Shown here in pieces: positions 51,567 through 59,531 of a stretch of DNA of 64,000 nt (position 1 is the first letter of the stretch; each line of letters opens with the position of its first letter). This DNA is from Pusillimonas sp. UBA3987 (GTDB lineage: Bacteria > Pseudomonadota > Gammaproteobacteria > Burkholderiales > Burkholderiaceae_B). The stretch is taken from the NCBI GenBank assembly GCA_002384935.1, contig DGCD01000009.1:1-64000 (forward strand). Direction: 5' to 3'. Under the pieces are notes generated by a model, which was given only the letters and a program-made list of their open reading frames with translations, did no database searches and was not told the origin of the DNA. Made by a program: the position numbers and the translations under genes.

Positions 51567-53581
51567 CGCTCACCTATTTCAGTGATTGCCTCACCGCACA
51601 ACTCGAATTTCTGGGTAAGATCCAGAACCACGGTACTTTATTGGTTGCTGACGAAAACGATATCATTGTCGCTGCGGCGGAGAACGCAGGAGAATGGCTT
51701 GGTCAAGAGGCCAAAACTATTCTGGGTCGCCCCTGGATGGCGCTGTTTCCTCAAATTCACCCTCCGTCATCGCTGAGCTCTTTCGAAGCGATTGGCCTGT
51801 CGGGTATTCACTTGCACCCAGTTCGTATTAACGGCAAGTCGCTTATCATGGCGCGACACAGAACCGGCAACCATGTCATTATTGAATTTGAGGCTGAATC
51901 CGACACAAATGCCTTCGGACGCGACCGAGGCGCCATTCTGGCGGCATGCCTTGTACAAATGGGGCGTACAGACACAGAACAGGCCGCCGCTGAATGCCTG
52001 ATGCGCTTCATTGCGATGGTAACGGGCTTCGATCGCGTCATGCTCTTGCAATTTCTGCCTGACTGGCATGGCAAAGTGATTGCGGAAACGTTGAAACCGA
52101 ATATCCCGGGCTATATGAATCATCATTTCCCCGCCAACGATATACCGGAAAACGCCCGCCGGCTTTATACGCGCAAACTGCAACGCCTCATTGCCGATGC
52201 AAACACCGAAACCATACATGTTCTTTCAACGCACCCTCACCCGGTTGACCTGACCGACGCCGAGCTGCGCGCCGTTCATCCTGTACACGTTCAATACATG
52301 AAAAACATGAATGTAGCCACTTCATTCAGTGTTTCGATTGTATTGGGCGACACGCTATGGGGCCTTATCCCCTGCCACAACATCAGCAGCAAACCTTTAT
52401 CTTTCGCCGATCGCCAGCTTTGCGAGCACCTTAGCCGTATTGCAGGCTTGCACATGTCGGGGCTGTCCCAGCTTCGTCGTGCCAAAGAACGCCACATGCA
52501 TTTGCTCGTACGCCGGCAATTGCGGCAAGACATCCAGGAGAACGGCGCCAATAAGCCTGTTTTCCAACGCCAACTGCAACACCTGCGGGAGTCTTTTTCG
52601 GCAGAGGGTGCCTGGTTGCGCTATCAGGACCAGGATTTTTTCGATGGTGACGCTCCCACCGCGCAAGCCAGAACCGTATTACTCGATTGGCTGTCGAAAC
52701 AAAGATCGGAACCCGTCATTGCTCGCCATGAACTGGACCCAAACCTTAAAGACAACGAAGAACTGCGCAACACTGCAAGCGGCCTGCTGCGAATCGAACT
52801 GAACCACAACGAGTTCCTGATTTTCCTGCGCAAAGAACAATCGGCGCAGGTAGAGTGGGCCGGTGTTCCCCAAGAGACCGCGCACCCTGAAGATCCGAAT
52901 GCGGTGCTTACACCACGAACGTCTTTTGAAACATGGCGACAGCTTGTGCAGGGTATCGCCACACCCTGGTCAAGCAGTGAACTGGAAAGCGCCTTGCGAT
53001 TGCGCACTACTCTGAATGAAGTGTTCGAGTTTCTTGAACTTGAGCAAAAATCGTTAACCGATGAGTTGACCGGCCTGGGTAACCGTAATCAACTTAACCA
53101 AACACTGAACGGCGTCATTACCCAATTCGAGCAAACCGGAGGTCGAATTGGCGCGCTCATGATCGATCTGGATGATTTCAAGCCAGTAAACGATCAATAC
53201 GGACACTCAACCGGCGATGAAGTTCTGGTCAAACTGGCGCAAAGAATGAAGTCTTTATTGCGGGAAACCGATGTGCTCGTGCGGCTGGGGGGCGATGAAT
53301 TTGCTGTTGTACTCACGCACCTGCGCGCCACGGGCGACCCCGAGCGCCTGGCCGGGCGACTGTTGAAATCGATTTCTGAACCCATCGCACTGGACAACGG
53401 AGAGCGGGTATCGCTTACCGCCAGTATTGGCGCGGCGCTTTATCCCGACCACGCCCAAACAACACAGGAATTACTGCACCATGCCGACTTGGCCATGTAT
53501 GCGGTAAAACGCAAAAATCGCTGTGGTTTTGAGTTATATGACCCGGCAATCAGTTACACGGAATCGCGAAACCCCCAATAA
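51563..53581 (+). CDS. bphP: Bacteriophytochrome with a GGDEF output domain
   Basis: This 672-residue protein has the PAS-GAF-PHY sensory core. Cys9 is positioned for biliverdin attachment, PANDIP lies near residue 190 (usually PASDIP), HPVHVQY near 239 and CHN near 277 (usually CHH), and the PHY motif PRTSFETW near 452. A diguanylate cyclase domain follows with intact GGDEF (576-580) and the inhibitory RxxD site (RETD, 567-570). No EAL domain is present. Red or far-red light should set c-di-GMP synthesis. The coupled heme oxygenase gene supplies the chromophore. Confidence 0.92.
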   Translation: MTLTYFSDCLTAQLEFLGKIQNHGTLLVADENDIIVAAAENAGEWLGQEAKTILGRPWMALFPQIHPPSSLSSFEAIGLSGIHLHPVRINGKSLIMARHRTGNHVIIEFEAESDTNAFGRDRGAILAACLVQMGRTDTEQAAAECLMRFIAMVTGFDRVMLLQFLPDWHGKVIAETLKPNIPGYMNHHFPANDIPENARRLYTRKLQRLIADANTETIHVLSTHPHPVDLTDAELRAVHPVHVQYMKNMNVATSFSVSIVLGDTLWGLIPCHNISSKPLSFADRQLCEHLSRIAGLHMSGLSQLRRAKERHMHLLVRRQLRQDIQENGANKPVFQRQLQHLRESFSAEGAWLRYQDQDFFDGDAPTAQARTVLLDWLSKQRSEPVIARHELDPNLKDNEELRNTASGLLRIELNHNEFLIFLRKEQSAQVEWAGVPQETAHPEDPNAVLTPRTSFETWRQLVQGIATPWSSSELESALRLRTTLNEVFEFLELEQKSLTDELTGLGNRNQLNQTLNGVITQFEQTGGRIGALMIDLDDFKPVNDQYGHSTGDEVLVKLAQRMKSLLRETDVLVRLGGDEFAVVLTHLRATGDPERLAGRLLKSISEPIALDNGERVSLTASIGAALYPDHAQTTQELLHHADLAMYAVKRKNRCGFELYDPAISYTESRNPQ

Positions 53582-53639
53582 CATCGACAATGCAACGCCT
53601 TTTCAAACACGCGATCACGAACTGACAGGTTGTGCCAGG

Positions 53640-53999
53640 TTACTTTAATCTCCCGATTCGCTTACGGGCGGCAATGGAAAAAACCAAAGCAAAAACACCC
53701 AGGCCCACAACCAGCGCCAGTAAAACAACCGCCAGGAAGTCGATGAACGAACGGAACATCGACAAATCGGCGTGCGTTGAATAAGGCAATAACCACGTGG
53801 CAATCACCGTTGCCAGCAGCCCTGCCACCAACGCCCAGAACAAGGGCGGCCCGGCACGCAGACCGCGTCTGCGCAACCCCTTGAAACCACTGGTCACTCC
53901 ATAAATCAATACCAATGCGGCTATCACCAGCGGCCAGAACCAACCCGACAGAACCTGCCAGATGATGTGAAACAGCGAAACCGGATTGAAATCACTCAT
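53640..53999 (-). CDS. Small membrane protein, function unknown
   Basis: This 119-residue protein has three predicted helices (about 15-35, 50-70 and 82-108) and a basic C-terminus (RKRIGRLK). It resembles small uncharacterised proteins (DUF5368-like, from memory) found beside sulfide-oxidation genes. It lies 9 bases downstream of the SQR-like gene on the same strand, so it probably belongs to that unit. Confidence 0.7.
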   Translation of the reverse strand: MSDFNPVSLFHIIWQVLSGWFWPLVIAALVLIYGVTSGFKGLRRRGLRAGPPLFWALVAGLLATVIATWLLPYSTHADLSMFRSFIDFLAVVLLALVVGLGVFALVFSIAARKRIGRLK

Positions 54000-54008
54000 A
54001 GCGCCCTC

Positions 54009-55301
54009 CTAGGCATGCCCGCGCAACATAGCCCGATACGTTCCATGCAGCAGTTTTTCGTCGATCAGCCAAGACACCCACAACTCCTCCAGCGGCTCAA
54101 TAAAAGGAAATGAAGGCACAAGCTTGCCATCGTAATCGAACTCGATCAACATCGCTTTGCCATAGCGGGTAATAAGAGGGCACGACGTGTAGCCGTTGTA
54201 GACTGCTTCTGACGCTTTGTTTGCCATCTCGGCAAGCACATGATCGACCACCACCGGAACCTGCCACTTCACGCTGGCAGCTGTTTTTCCTCTGGGCACG
54301 CCAGCAACATCACCCACTGAAAAAACGTTCGGGTAGCGGGGGTGACGTAAATTGTCTTTGTTGGCTTCAACCCAACCGTCGTTTGCCAATGGACCGCTTT
54401 GCCACGGTAAAGGGCTGTTGCGCACTGGCTGTGGTGCACGCATGGGCGGGACCACATGAATAAAATCGTAATCAAGCGACGTCTCGCCGTCGGGCGTGGC
54501 AAACCGGGCTACTTTGCGGCTTGGATCCAGCCCTTTCAACACATGGTTATAGTTCACTTTTACGTTGCGTTGCCCGAACAATGAAGTCACTTTTTGGTTT
54601 ACCGGCATCACCGAAAACACACCATTATTATGGGCGTTATAGATTAGCTCCATCCCTTCCCGACGCCCGTTCAAACGCGCCTTGTCATCCGTAATAAATG
54701 TCATTTTCAAAGGGGCTCCAGCACATTTCATTTCCGTTTCCGGGCGCCCAAACAAACCAATCCCGCCATGCGCGATGTAAGCATCAATGGCCTTCGCAGA
54801 AGCCAATGCCGCTTCAGGACCCGCATATACGCTGGCTATCCCTTTTTGACCAATAAGGGCAACATCCATACCTTCAATGCCCGCGTAATCGAGCACCAGC
54901 CCTGTCGCGACAAAAAGAAAATCGTAATCAAGATTACGGCCGCCCGCAGTGACCACGCGGCTGGCATCGGGATCGAACTCGGCAACTGCCTCTTGAACCC
55001 ATTCCACCCCCTGCGGAATATAGTTTGCGTTCTCATCCGTCACCTTATATGCAGGCCACAAACCCGCCCCTACCATGGTTAAACCCGGCTGGAAAACATG
55101 CAATTTACGCGCATCAATAACGATAATTTTTGCATTATTGAGCGCACGTGAAAAACGTGCGGCCAAACTTAACCCCGCGGCGCCCGCGCCCACAATTACC
55201 AACCTGACACCTGCCCCGTTTTGCGCAATTGCAGAACGGCTTGCAGCACTCGCACCCAAGGCCGCACACCCCGCCGCGGCCAGAAAATCACGGCGTTTCA
55301 T
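54009..55301 (-). CDS. Sulfide:quinone oxidoreductase-like flavoprotein with a Tat signal
   Basis: This 430-residue protein begins with a twin-arginine signal (KRRDFLAAAGCAALGAS), then the FAD motif VIVGAGAAGLSLAARFSR near residue 34. The segment EMKCAGAPLKM, near 178, has the CxGAPxK signature of SQR/FccB relatives, and GDVAGVPRGKTAASV binds FAD near 330. It oxidises sulfide to polysulfide or persulfide at the outer face of the membrane. I use ATG 55301 with GGAGA upstream, because the Tat signal starts there. It follows the DUF2892 gene. Confidence 0.88.
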   Translation of the reverse strand: MKRRDFLAAAGCAALGASAASRSAIAQNGAGVRLVIVGAGAAGLSLAARFSRALNNAKIIVIDARKLHVFQPGLTMVGAGLWPAYKVTDENANYIPQGVEWVQEAVAEFDPDASRVVTAGGRNLDYDFLFVATGLVLDYAGIEGMDVALIGQKGIASVYAGPEAALASAKAIDAYIAHGGIGLFGRPETEMKCAGAPLKMTFITDDKARLNGRREGMELIYNAHNNGVFSVMPVNQKVTSLFGQRNVKVNYNHVLKGLDPSRKVARFATPDGETSLDYDFIHVVPPMRAPQPVRNSPLPWQSGPLANDGWVEANKDNLRHPRYPNVFSVGDVAGVPRGKTAASVKWQVPVVVDHVLAEMANKASEAVYNGYTSCPLITRYGKAMLIEFDYDGKLVPSFPFIEPLEELWVSWLIDEKLLHGTYRAMLRGHA

Positions 55302-55347
55302 GTTTTTCTCCGCAAAAAAACACCCGGAAAATGCCGGGCCAGGAATA

Positions 55348-55539
55348 TTACTTGCGACTACCAGGGCAACTGGAGAATCCAAATACCCTGTACAACGGAC
55401 ATATGCCAACAAGCCCGGTTACCAATGGAATAATGCCTATCCACCCCCAGGGGCCGATGTACTCGGCCAATGTCGCGATAATAAGCGCCAAGCCGACAAT
55501 AATCCGTAAAGCCCGATCTGCTCCGCCAACGTTCTTCAT
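55348..55539 (-). CDS. Small DUF2892-type (YgaP-like) membrane protein
   Basis: This 63-residue protein starts MKNVGGADRALRIIVGL and has two short helices with the DUF2892 pattern GWIGIIPLVTGLVGICPLY. The CPLY Cys and a later Cys may take part in sulfur transfer, as in YgaP rhodanese fusions. It lies between the persulfide dioxygenase and SQR genes, consistent with a sulfide-oxidation role. ATG 55539 has AGGAGA upstream. Confidence 0.88.
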   Translation of the reverse strand: MKNVGGADRALRIIVGLALIIATLAEYIGPWGWIGIIPLVTGLVGICPLYRVFGFSSCPGSRK

Positions 55540-55575
55540 ACTGCTCTCCTGAATAGACTCGATAAGAAGCAACGC

Positions 55576-56436
55576 CTACAGTTGGTTCAACGGTATCTTC
55601 AAGTAACTGACGCCATTGTTTTCTGGCGGCGGCGTTTGACCCGCCCGAATATTGACCTGCACCGACGGCAAGATAAGATTGGGCATCTCAAGGGTGGCAT
55701 CACGCTTGTTTCGCATTTGCACAAAGGCCTCTTCGGAAACGCCTTCATGGATATGGATGTTATGAGCCCGCTGCTCGGCCACACTTGACTCAAACTTCAC
55801 ATTGCGCGTTGGCGGCGGGTAGTCATGACACATAAACAGGCGTGTATCGGGCGCAAGAGACAATAACTTCTGAATTGATCGATACAGCGTATTTGCATTC
55901 CCGCCCGGGAAATCACACCGCGCAGTCCCAAGATCCGGCATGAACAGGGTGTCGCCCACGAATACCGCGTTGCCAACCTTATAAGCCATGCAAGCCGGAG
56001 TATGACCGGGAACATGTATCGCCTCGCCTTGCAGATTTCCAATGGAAAATGACACCCCTTCTTCAATCAGTTGATCAAACTGGCTGCCGTCAAGTCGAAA
56101 CTCGGGCTCCAAATTGAATATTTTCTTGAAGACCTGTTGCACACGCGTAATATGCGAACCGATGGCTATTTTTCCTCCCAGGCACGACCGCACATAAGGC
56201 GCAGCCGAAAGGTGATCTGCATGGGCATGGGTTTCAAGTATCCAGTGAACCGACAGTTCCATTTCATTCACAAAGGCGATCACCTTGTCGGCGGACGCAG
56301 TCGACGTGCGTCCCGCTTTCGGGTCGTAATCAAGCACCGGATCAATGATTGCGCAAGCAGAACCTGACTTTTCGTAAACGACATAAGTTACCGTGCCGGT
56401 CACGTCATCGTGGAAGCCATGAACAATGGGAGTCAT
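55576..56436 (-). CDS. Persulfide dioxygenase (Blh/ETHE1-like metallo-beta-lactamase fold)
   Basis: This 286-residue protein has THAHADHLSAAPYVR near residue 58 (metal His and Asp ligands), HVPGHTPACMAYKV near 140, VGDTLFMPDLGTARCDFPGG near 163 and CHDYPPP near 205. These are landmarks of Blh-type persulfide dioxygenases, which oxidise glutathione persulfide to sulfite. ATG 56436 is preceded by AAAGG. It is divergent from a BigR-like repressor gene and leads the operon with the DUF2892 and SQR genes. Confidence 0.9.
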   Translation of the reverse strand: MTPIVHGFHDDVTGTVTYVVYEKSGSACAIIDPVLDYDPKAGRTSTASADKVIAFVNEMELSVHWILETHAHADHLSAAPYVRSCLGGKIAIGSHITRVQQVFKKIFNLEPEFRLDGSQFDQLIEEGVSFSIGNLQGEAIHVPGHTPACMAYKVGNAVFVGDTLFMPDLGTARCDFPGGNANTLYRSIQKLLSLAPDTRLFMCHDYPPPTRNVKFESSVAEQRAHNIHIHEGVSEEAFVQMRNKRDATLEMPNLILPSVQVNIRAGQTPPPENNGVSYLKIPLNQL

Positions 56437-56470
56437 AGTGCACCTTTGTCTGATTTGTCTTGCTTTCATT

Positions 56471-56510
56471 ATATAATAATATATAATATATTCAAATATA
56501 ATATTAGCTT
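56471..56510. promoter_or_regulatory. AT-only operator/promoter region between the sulfide operons
   Basis: The 113-base gap between the persulfide dioxygenase and BigR-like genes contains a nearly pure A/T tract. ATATAATAT occurs at 56481-56489 and again at 56496-56504 within a run of overlapping AT palindromes. BigR-family repressors bind AT-rich palindromes in just this divergent position, so this is the likely operator for both directions. Confidence 0.6.
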
Positions 56511-56548
56511 ACTGTGTGCACCAACGTTTTGATTCTTATCAATACATC

Positions 56549-56869
56549 ATGACTGAACTCCCCCTTAACCTTGAATCTGTGCGCGAATCAGCCGAACAGG
56601 CATGCCGTCTCATGAAAGTGTTGTCAAACCCGGATCGCCTTCTTTTGCTGTGCCAACTGACAGAAGGTGAGAAATGCGTTAGTGAACTTGAAGAGTTGGT
56701 AGGTATCAGCCAACCCACACTGTCTCAACAATTAGGGGTTTTGCGTAACGAGAATATTGTCAGTACCCGGCGCGAAGGCAAGAATGTGTACTACCAGATC
56801 AGCAGTCAACCGGCCCTTGCCGTTATGCAAGTGCTGTACGAACAATTTTGCGGCCCACTCAAGGAGTAA
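56549..56869 (+). CDS. bigR: ArsR-family sulfide/persulfide-responsive repressor (BigR/SqrR-like)
   Basis: This 106-residue winged-helix protein has recognition helix VGISQPTLSQQLGVLR near residue 51. Cys35 (RLLLLCQL) and Cys101 (EQFCGPL) are 66 residues apart, the same spacing as the redox pair Cys42/Cys108 recalled for BigR. A tetrasulfide or disulfide link there would release DNA. I take ATG 56549; a GTG at 56516 would add 11 residues. It precedes the pmpA-like gene and faces the persulfide dioxygenase gene. Confidence 0.88.
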   Translation: MTELPLNLESVRESAEQACRLMKVLSNPDRLLLLCQLTEGEKCVSELEELVGISQPTLSQQLGVLRNENIVSTRREGKNVYYQISSQPALAVMQVLYEQFCGPLKE

Positions 56870-56872
56870 CGC

Positions 56873-57304
56873 ATGACAATCGATTGGACACATTTCACGC
56901 CATGGGCCTCTCTGGCAGGCGGGCTGCTTATCGGCGTTTCAGCCGCCTTTTTCATCTTGTTTTCAGGACGTATCCTTGGCATTAGCGGCATTGTGGGCGG
57001 CCTGCTTAAACCGCCCACCAAAGATTGGGGCTGGCGTCTGGCTTTTCTGCTTGGCTTGTTCGTGTCGCCTTGGGTCTGGTCGGTATTAATCGGGCCGGTC
57101 AAGGCCACGATTAACACTTCCACCCCTGTCCTGATTCTGGCGGGCCTGCTGGTTGGGTTGGGGACACGCTATGGTTCCGGCTGCACCAGCGGCCATGGTG
57201 TATGCGGCTTATCGCGTCTGTCACCACGCTCAGTAGTTGCGACCCTGTCGTTCATGACAACCGGTTTTCTCACCGTTTATGTTGTTCGCCATTTATCAGC
57301 CTGA
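56873..57304 (+). CDS. YeeE/YedE-family membrane protein (PmpA-like)
   Basis: This 143-residue protein has four helices and the conserved stretch TRYGSGCTSGHGVCGLSRL near residue 103, with two Cys placed to relay sulfur compounds as in TsuA/YeeE thiosulfate channels. It lies 3 bases after the repressor gene and 26 bases before its partner. PmpA/PmpB pairs occur with BigR-type regulators and are thought to move sulfur compounds. Confidence 0.88.
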   Translation: MTIDWTHFTPWASLAGGLLIGVSAAFFILFSGRILGISGIVGGLLKPPTKDWGWRLAFLLGLFVSPWVWSVLIGPVKATINTSTPVLILAGLLVGLGTRYGSGCTSGHGVCGLSRLSPRSVVATLSFMTTGFLTVYVVRHLSA

Positions 57305-57330
57305 CCAGATCGGGTTTTGAAGGACTTATC

Positions 57331-57756
57331 ATGAAACGCGTTTTTGAATTCGGTATCGGCCTTGTATTTGGCTTTGGGCTAATTCTTTCCGGTATGAGCG
57401 ACCCCTCAAAAGTACTGGGTTTTCTGGACATCGCCGGTTTATGGGACCCTTCCCTGGCATTCGTCATGGGCGGAGCGATTCTGATTGGTGTTGTTGCATT
57501 TACCGTTGCCAGGAAAAGAACCACCACTTTTTTCGGTAACACGCTGAAAATGCCGGCCTCAACCGATATCGATAAACGCCTGGTAATCGGCAGCTTAACC
57601 TTTGGCGTAGGTTGGGGCCTTGCTGGTTACTGCCCGGGCCCGGCCCTGGTGTCTCTGGGTTCCGGCCAACCAAAGGCGTTGATCTTTGTGGCGGCCATGC
57701 TCGCGGGCATGGCAATATACGAATTAATCCAAAACAGAACCCACCAAGCGCTCTGA
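57331..57756 (+). CDS. YeeE/YedE-family membrane protein (PmpB-like, DUF6691)
   Basis: This 141-residue protein has four helices, with FGFGLILSGMSDPSKVLGFL near the N-terminus and GWGLAGYCPGPALVSLGSG near residue 90, the partner half of the YeeE fold with its conserved Cys. ATG 57331 follows AAGGA; a longer frame beginning at 57202 would overlap the previous gene. Together with the preceding gene it forms a split YeeE-type transporter. Confidence 0.88.
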   Translation: MKRVFEFGIGLVFGFGLILSGMSDPSKVLGFLDIAGLWDPSLAFVMGGAILIGVVAFTVARKRTTTFFGNTLKMPASTDIDKRLVIGSLTFGVGWGLAGYCPGPALVSLGSGQPKALIFVAAMLAGMAIYELIQNRTHQAL

Positions 57757-57791
57757 ATCCGGCGACGAATAAAAAACTCACAGGAGCCCTA

Positions 57792-59504
57792 ATGCAACTG
57801 CTGCCCGAGTGGTTGGTTCACTACCGAAAAGCCAAACTGCCTGGTGACCTCACTGCGGGCGTCATCGTTACCGTCATGCTGATCCCGCAAAGCCTGGCCT
57901 ACGCGATGCTGGCCGGCCTCCCACCCGAAATCGGACTCTATGCCAGCGTGCTGCCACTGGTGGTATATGCACTGATTGGGTCCAGCATGACGCTTGCCGT
58001 CGGGCCAGTGGCGGTGGCCTCGTTGATGACGGCAAGCGCCCTGCAACCCCTTGCCCAGCCCGGGACCGAGCAATATATGGTGTTAGCCGCCATGCTTGCC
58101 CTGCTTTCAGGCGTCATGTTGCTTGCATTCGGCCTGCTGCGGCTGGGGTTCCTGGCGAACTTTCTCAGTCACCCCGTCATCAGTGGCTTTATTTCGGGGT
58201 CGGCCATTCTAATTACCGTCAGCCAGCTCAAACACCTGTTTGGCTTAACAACCGACGCTACGAACGTATTCCAGGAAATTTATCAACTGATTGTCCAGTT
58301 GCCACAGTCGAATCAGGCCACCACCGTACTGGGTATGGCAACCCTGTTCTTCCTGCTCTTCTCTCGCTGTTATTTAGCCGGCATGCTGCAAAAATCAGGG
58401 TTGGCACACAAAGCCGCCTCCCTGCTTTCCCGACTGGCGCCAATGGTCGCCGTGATTATTTCAATTGTTGCAGTGGCTCGGTGGAATCTCGCTACCGAAG
58501 CGGGCGTTAAAGTTGTGGGCGAAGTACCTGTAGGCCTTCCATCGTTCAATCTACTTGTTCCCAACGCAAGCGCTCTGGCTGCACTTTGGCTGCCGGCCTT
58601 GCTGATCTCATTGGTGGGCTTTGTAGAAAGCGTATCAGTAGCGCAATCACTGGCATTGAAACGCCAGGAACGTATACAACCAAACCGCGAACTTCTGGGT
58701 TTGGGTGCCGCCAATATGGCGAGTGCCTTATCAGGAGGCTACCCGGTTACCGGTGGCTTTTCACGTTCCGTCGTCAACTTTGCTGCCGGTGCCAATACGC
58801 CTTTGGCAGGCATGATTTCAGCGGTACTGATGGCTGTTGTCATCGCAAGTTTAACGGGGCTTTTCTACTATCTGCCACAGGCGGTGCTATCGGCGACCAT
58901 TATTGTCGCCGTCACGGCTTTAGTGGATTTCGCAACCCTTAAAGCTGTGTGGCAATACGACCGTGCCGATGCTTTCTCTTTGGTCACCACTTTAGCGGGT
59001 GTCTTGTTACTTGGAGTCGAAGCGGGCGTGTTGATTGGCGTGGCATTATCACTGGCCGTGCTTGTGTGGCGCAGCAGCCGTCCACATATCGCTATTGTGG
59101 GTCGGGTCCCCGGCACAGAGCATTTCAGAAATATCCTCAGGCACAAAGTGGATACGCTGCCCAATTTATTGGCGCTGCGTGTTGACGAGAGTCTGTTCTT
59201 TGCCAATGCATCACTGGTGCAAAGCCATATTGAAGTTTGCGTTGCCACACACCCCAATGTGGACTATGTGCTTTTATTATGTCCGGCAGTGAATCAAATT
59301 GACTCGACCGCCCTTGAGGCCTTGACGCAATTGCAAATCAGTCTGAGCGCAAAAGGTATTAAATTCATGCTCGCCGAAGTGAAAGGTCCGGTCATGGACC
59401 GACTCCATGGCACACAACTGGGCCAGGCGCTGGAAGGTCTTATTTTCCTGAGTGCACATGATGCCTTCACCTTTGTGGAAGAACACAACCTGAACCAAAA
59501 ATAA
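57792..59504 (+). CDS. SulP-family anion transporter with a STAS domain
   Basis: This 570-residue protein has the SulP membrane core (MLIPQSLAYAMLAGLPPEIG near residue 34, then SGGYPVTGGFSRSVVN near 315) and a C-terminal STAS domain (about 440-560, LLCPAVNQIDSTALEALTQL). SulP proteins carry sulfate, bicarbonate or dicarboxylates. Here its place behind the sulfide genes suggests movement of oxidised sulfur. ATG 57792 has CAGGAG; the longer frame overlaps the preceding gene. Confidence 0.92.
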   Translation: MQLLPEWLVHYRKAKLPGDLTAGVIVTVMLIPQSLAYAMLAGLPPEIGLYASVLPLVVYALIGSSMTLAVGPVAVASLMTASALQPLAQPGTEQYMVLAAMLALLSGVMLLAFGLLRLGFLANFLSHPVISGFISGSAILITVSQLKHLFGLTTDATNVFQEIYQLIVQLPQSNQATTVLGMATLFFLLFSRCYLAGMLQKSGLAHKAASLLSRLAPMVAVIISIVAVARWNLATEAGVKVVGEVPVGLPSFNLLVPNASALAALWLPALLISLVGFVESVSVAQSLALKRQERIQPNRELLGLGAANMASALSGGYPVTGGFSRSVVNFAAGANTPLAGMISAVLMAVVIASLTGLFYYLPQAVLSATIIVAVTALVDFATLKAVWQYDRADAFSLVTTLAGVLLLGVEAGVLIGVALSLAVLVWRSSRPHIAIVGRVPGTEHFRNILRHKVDTLPNLLALRVDESLFFANASLVQSHIEVCVATHPNVDYVLLLCPAVNQIDSTALEALTQLQISLSAKGIKFMLAEVKGPVMDRLHGTQLGQALEGLIFLSAHDAFTFVEEHNLNQK

Positions 59505-59531
59505 ACCCGCGAAACACGAGATGCGGCGCGA

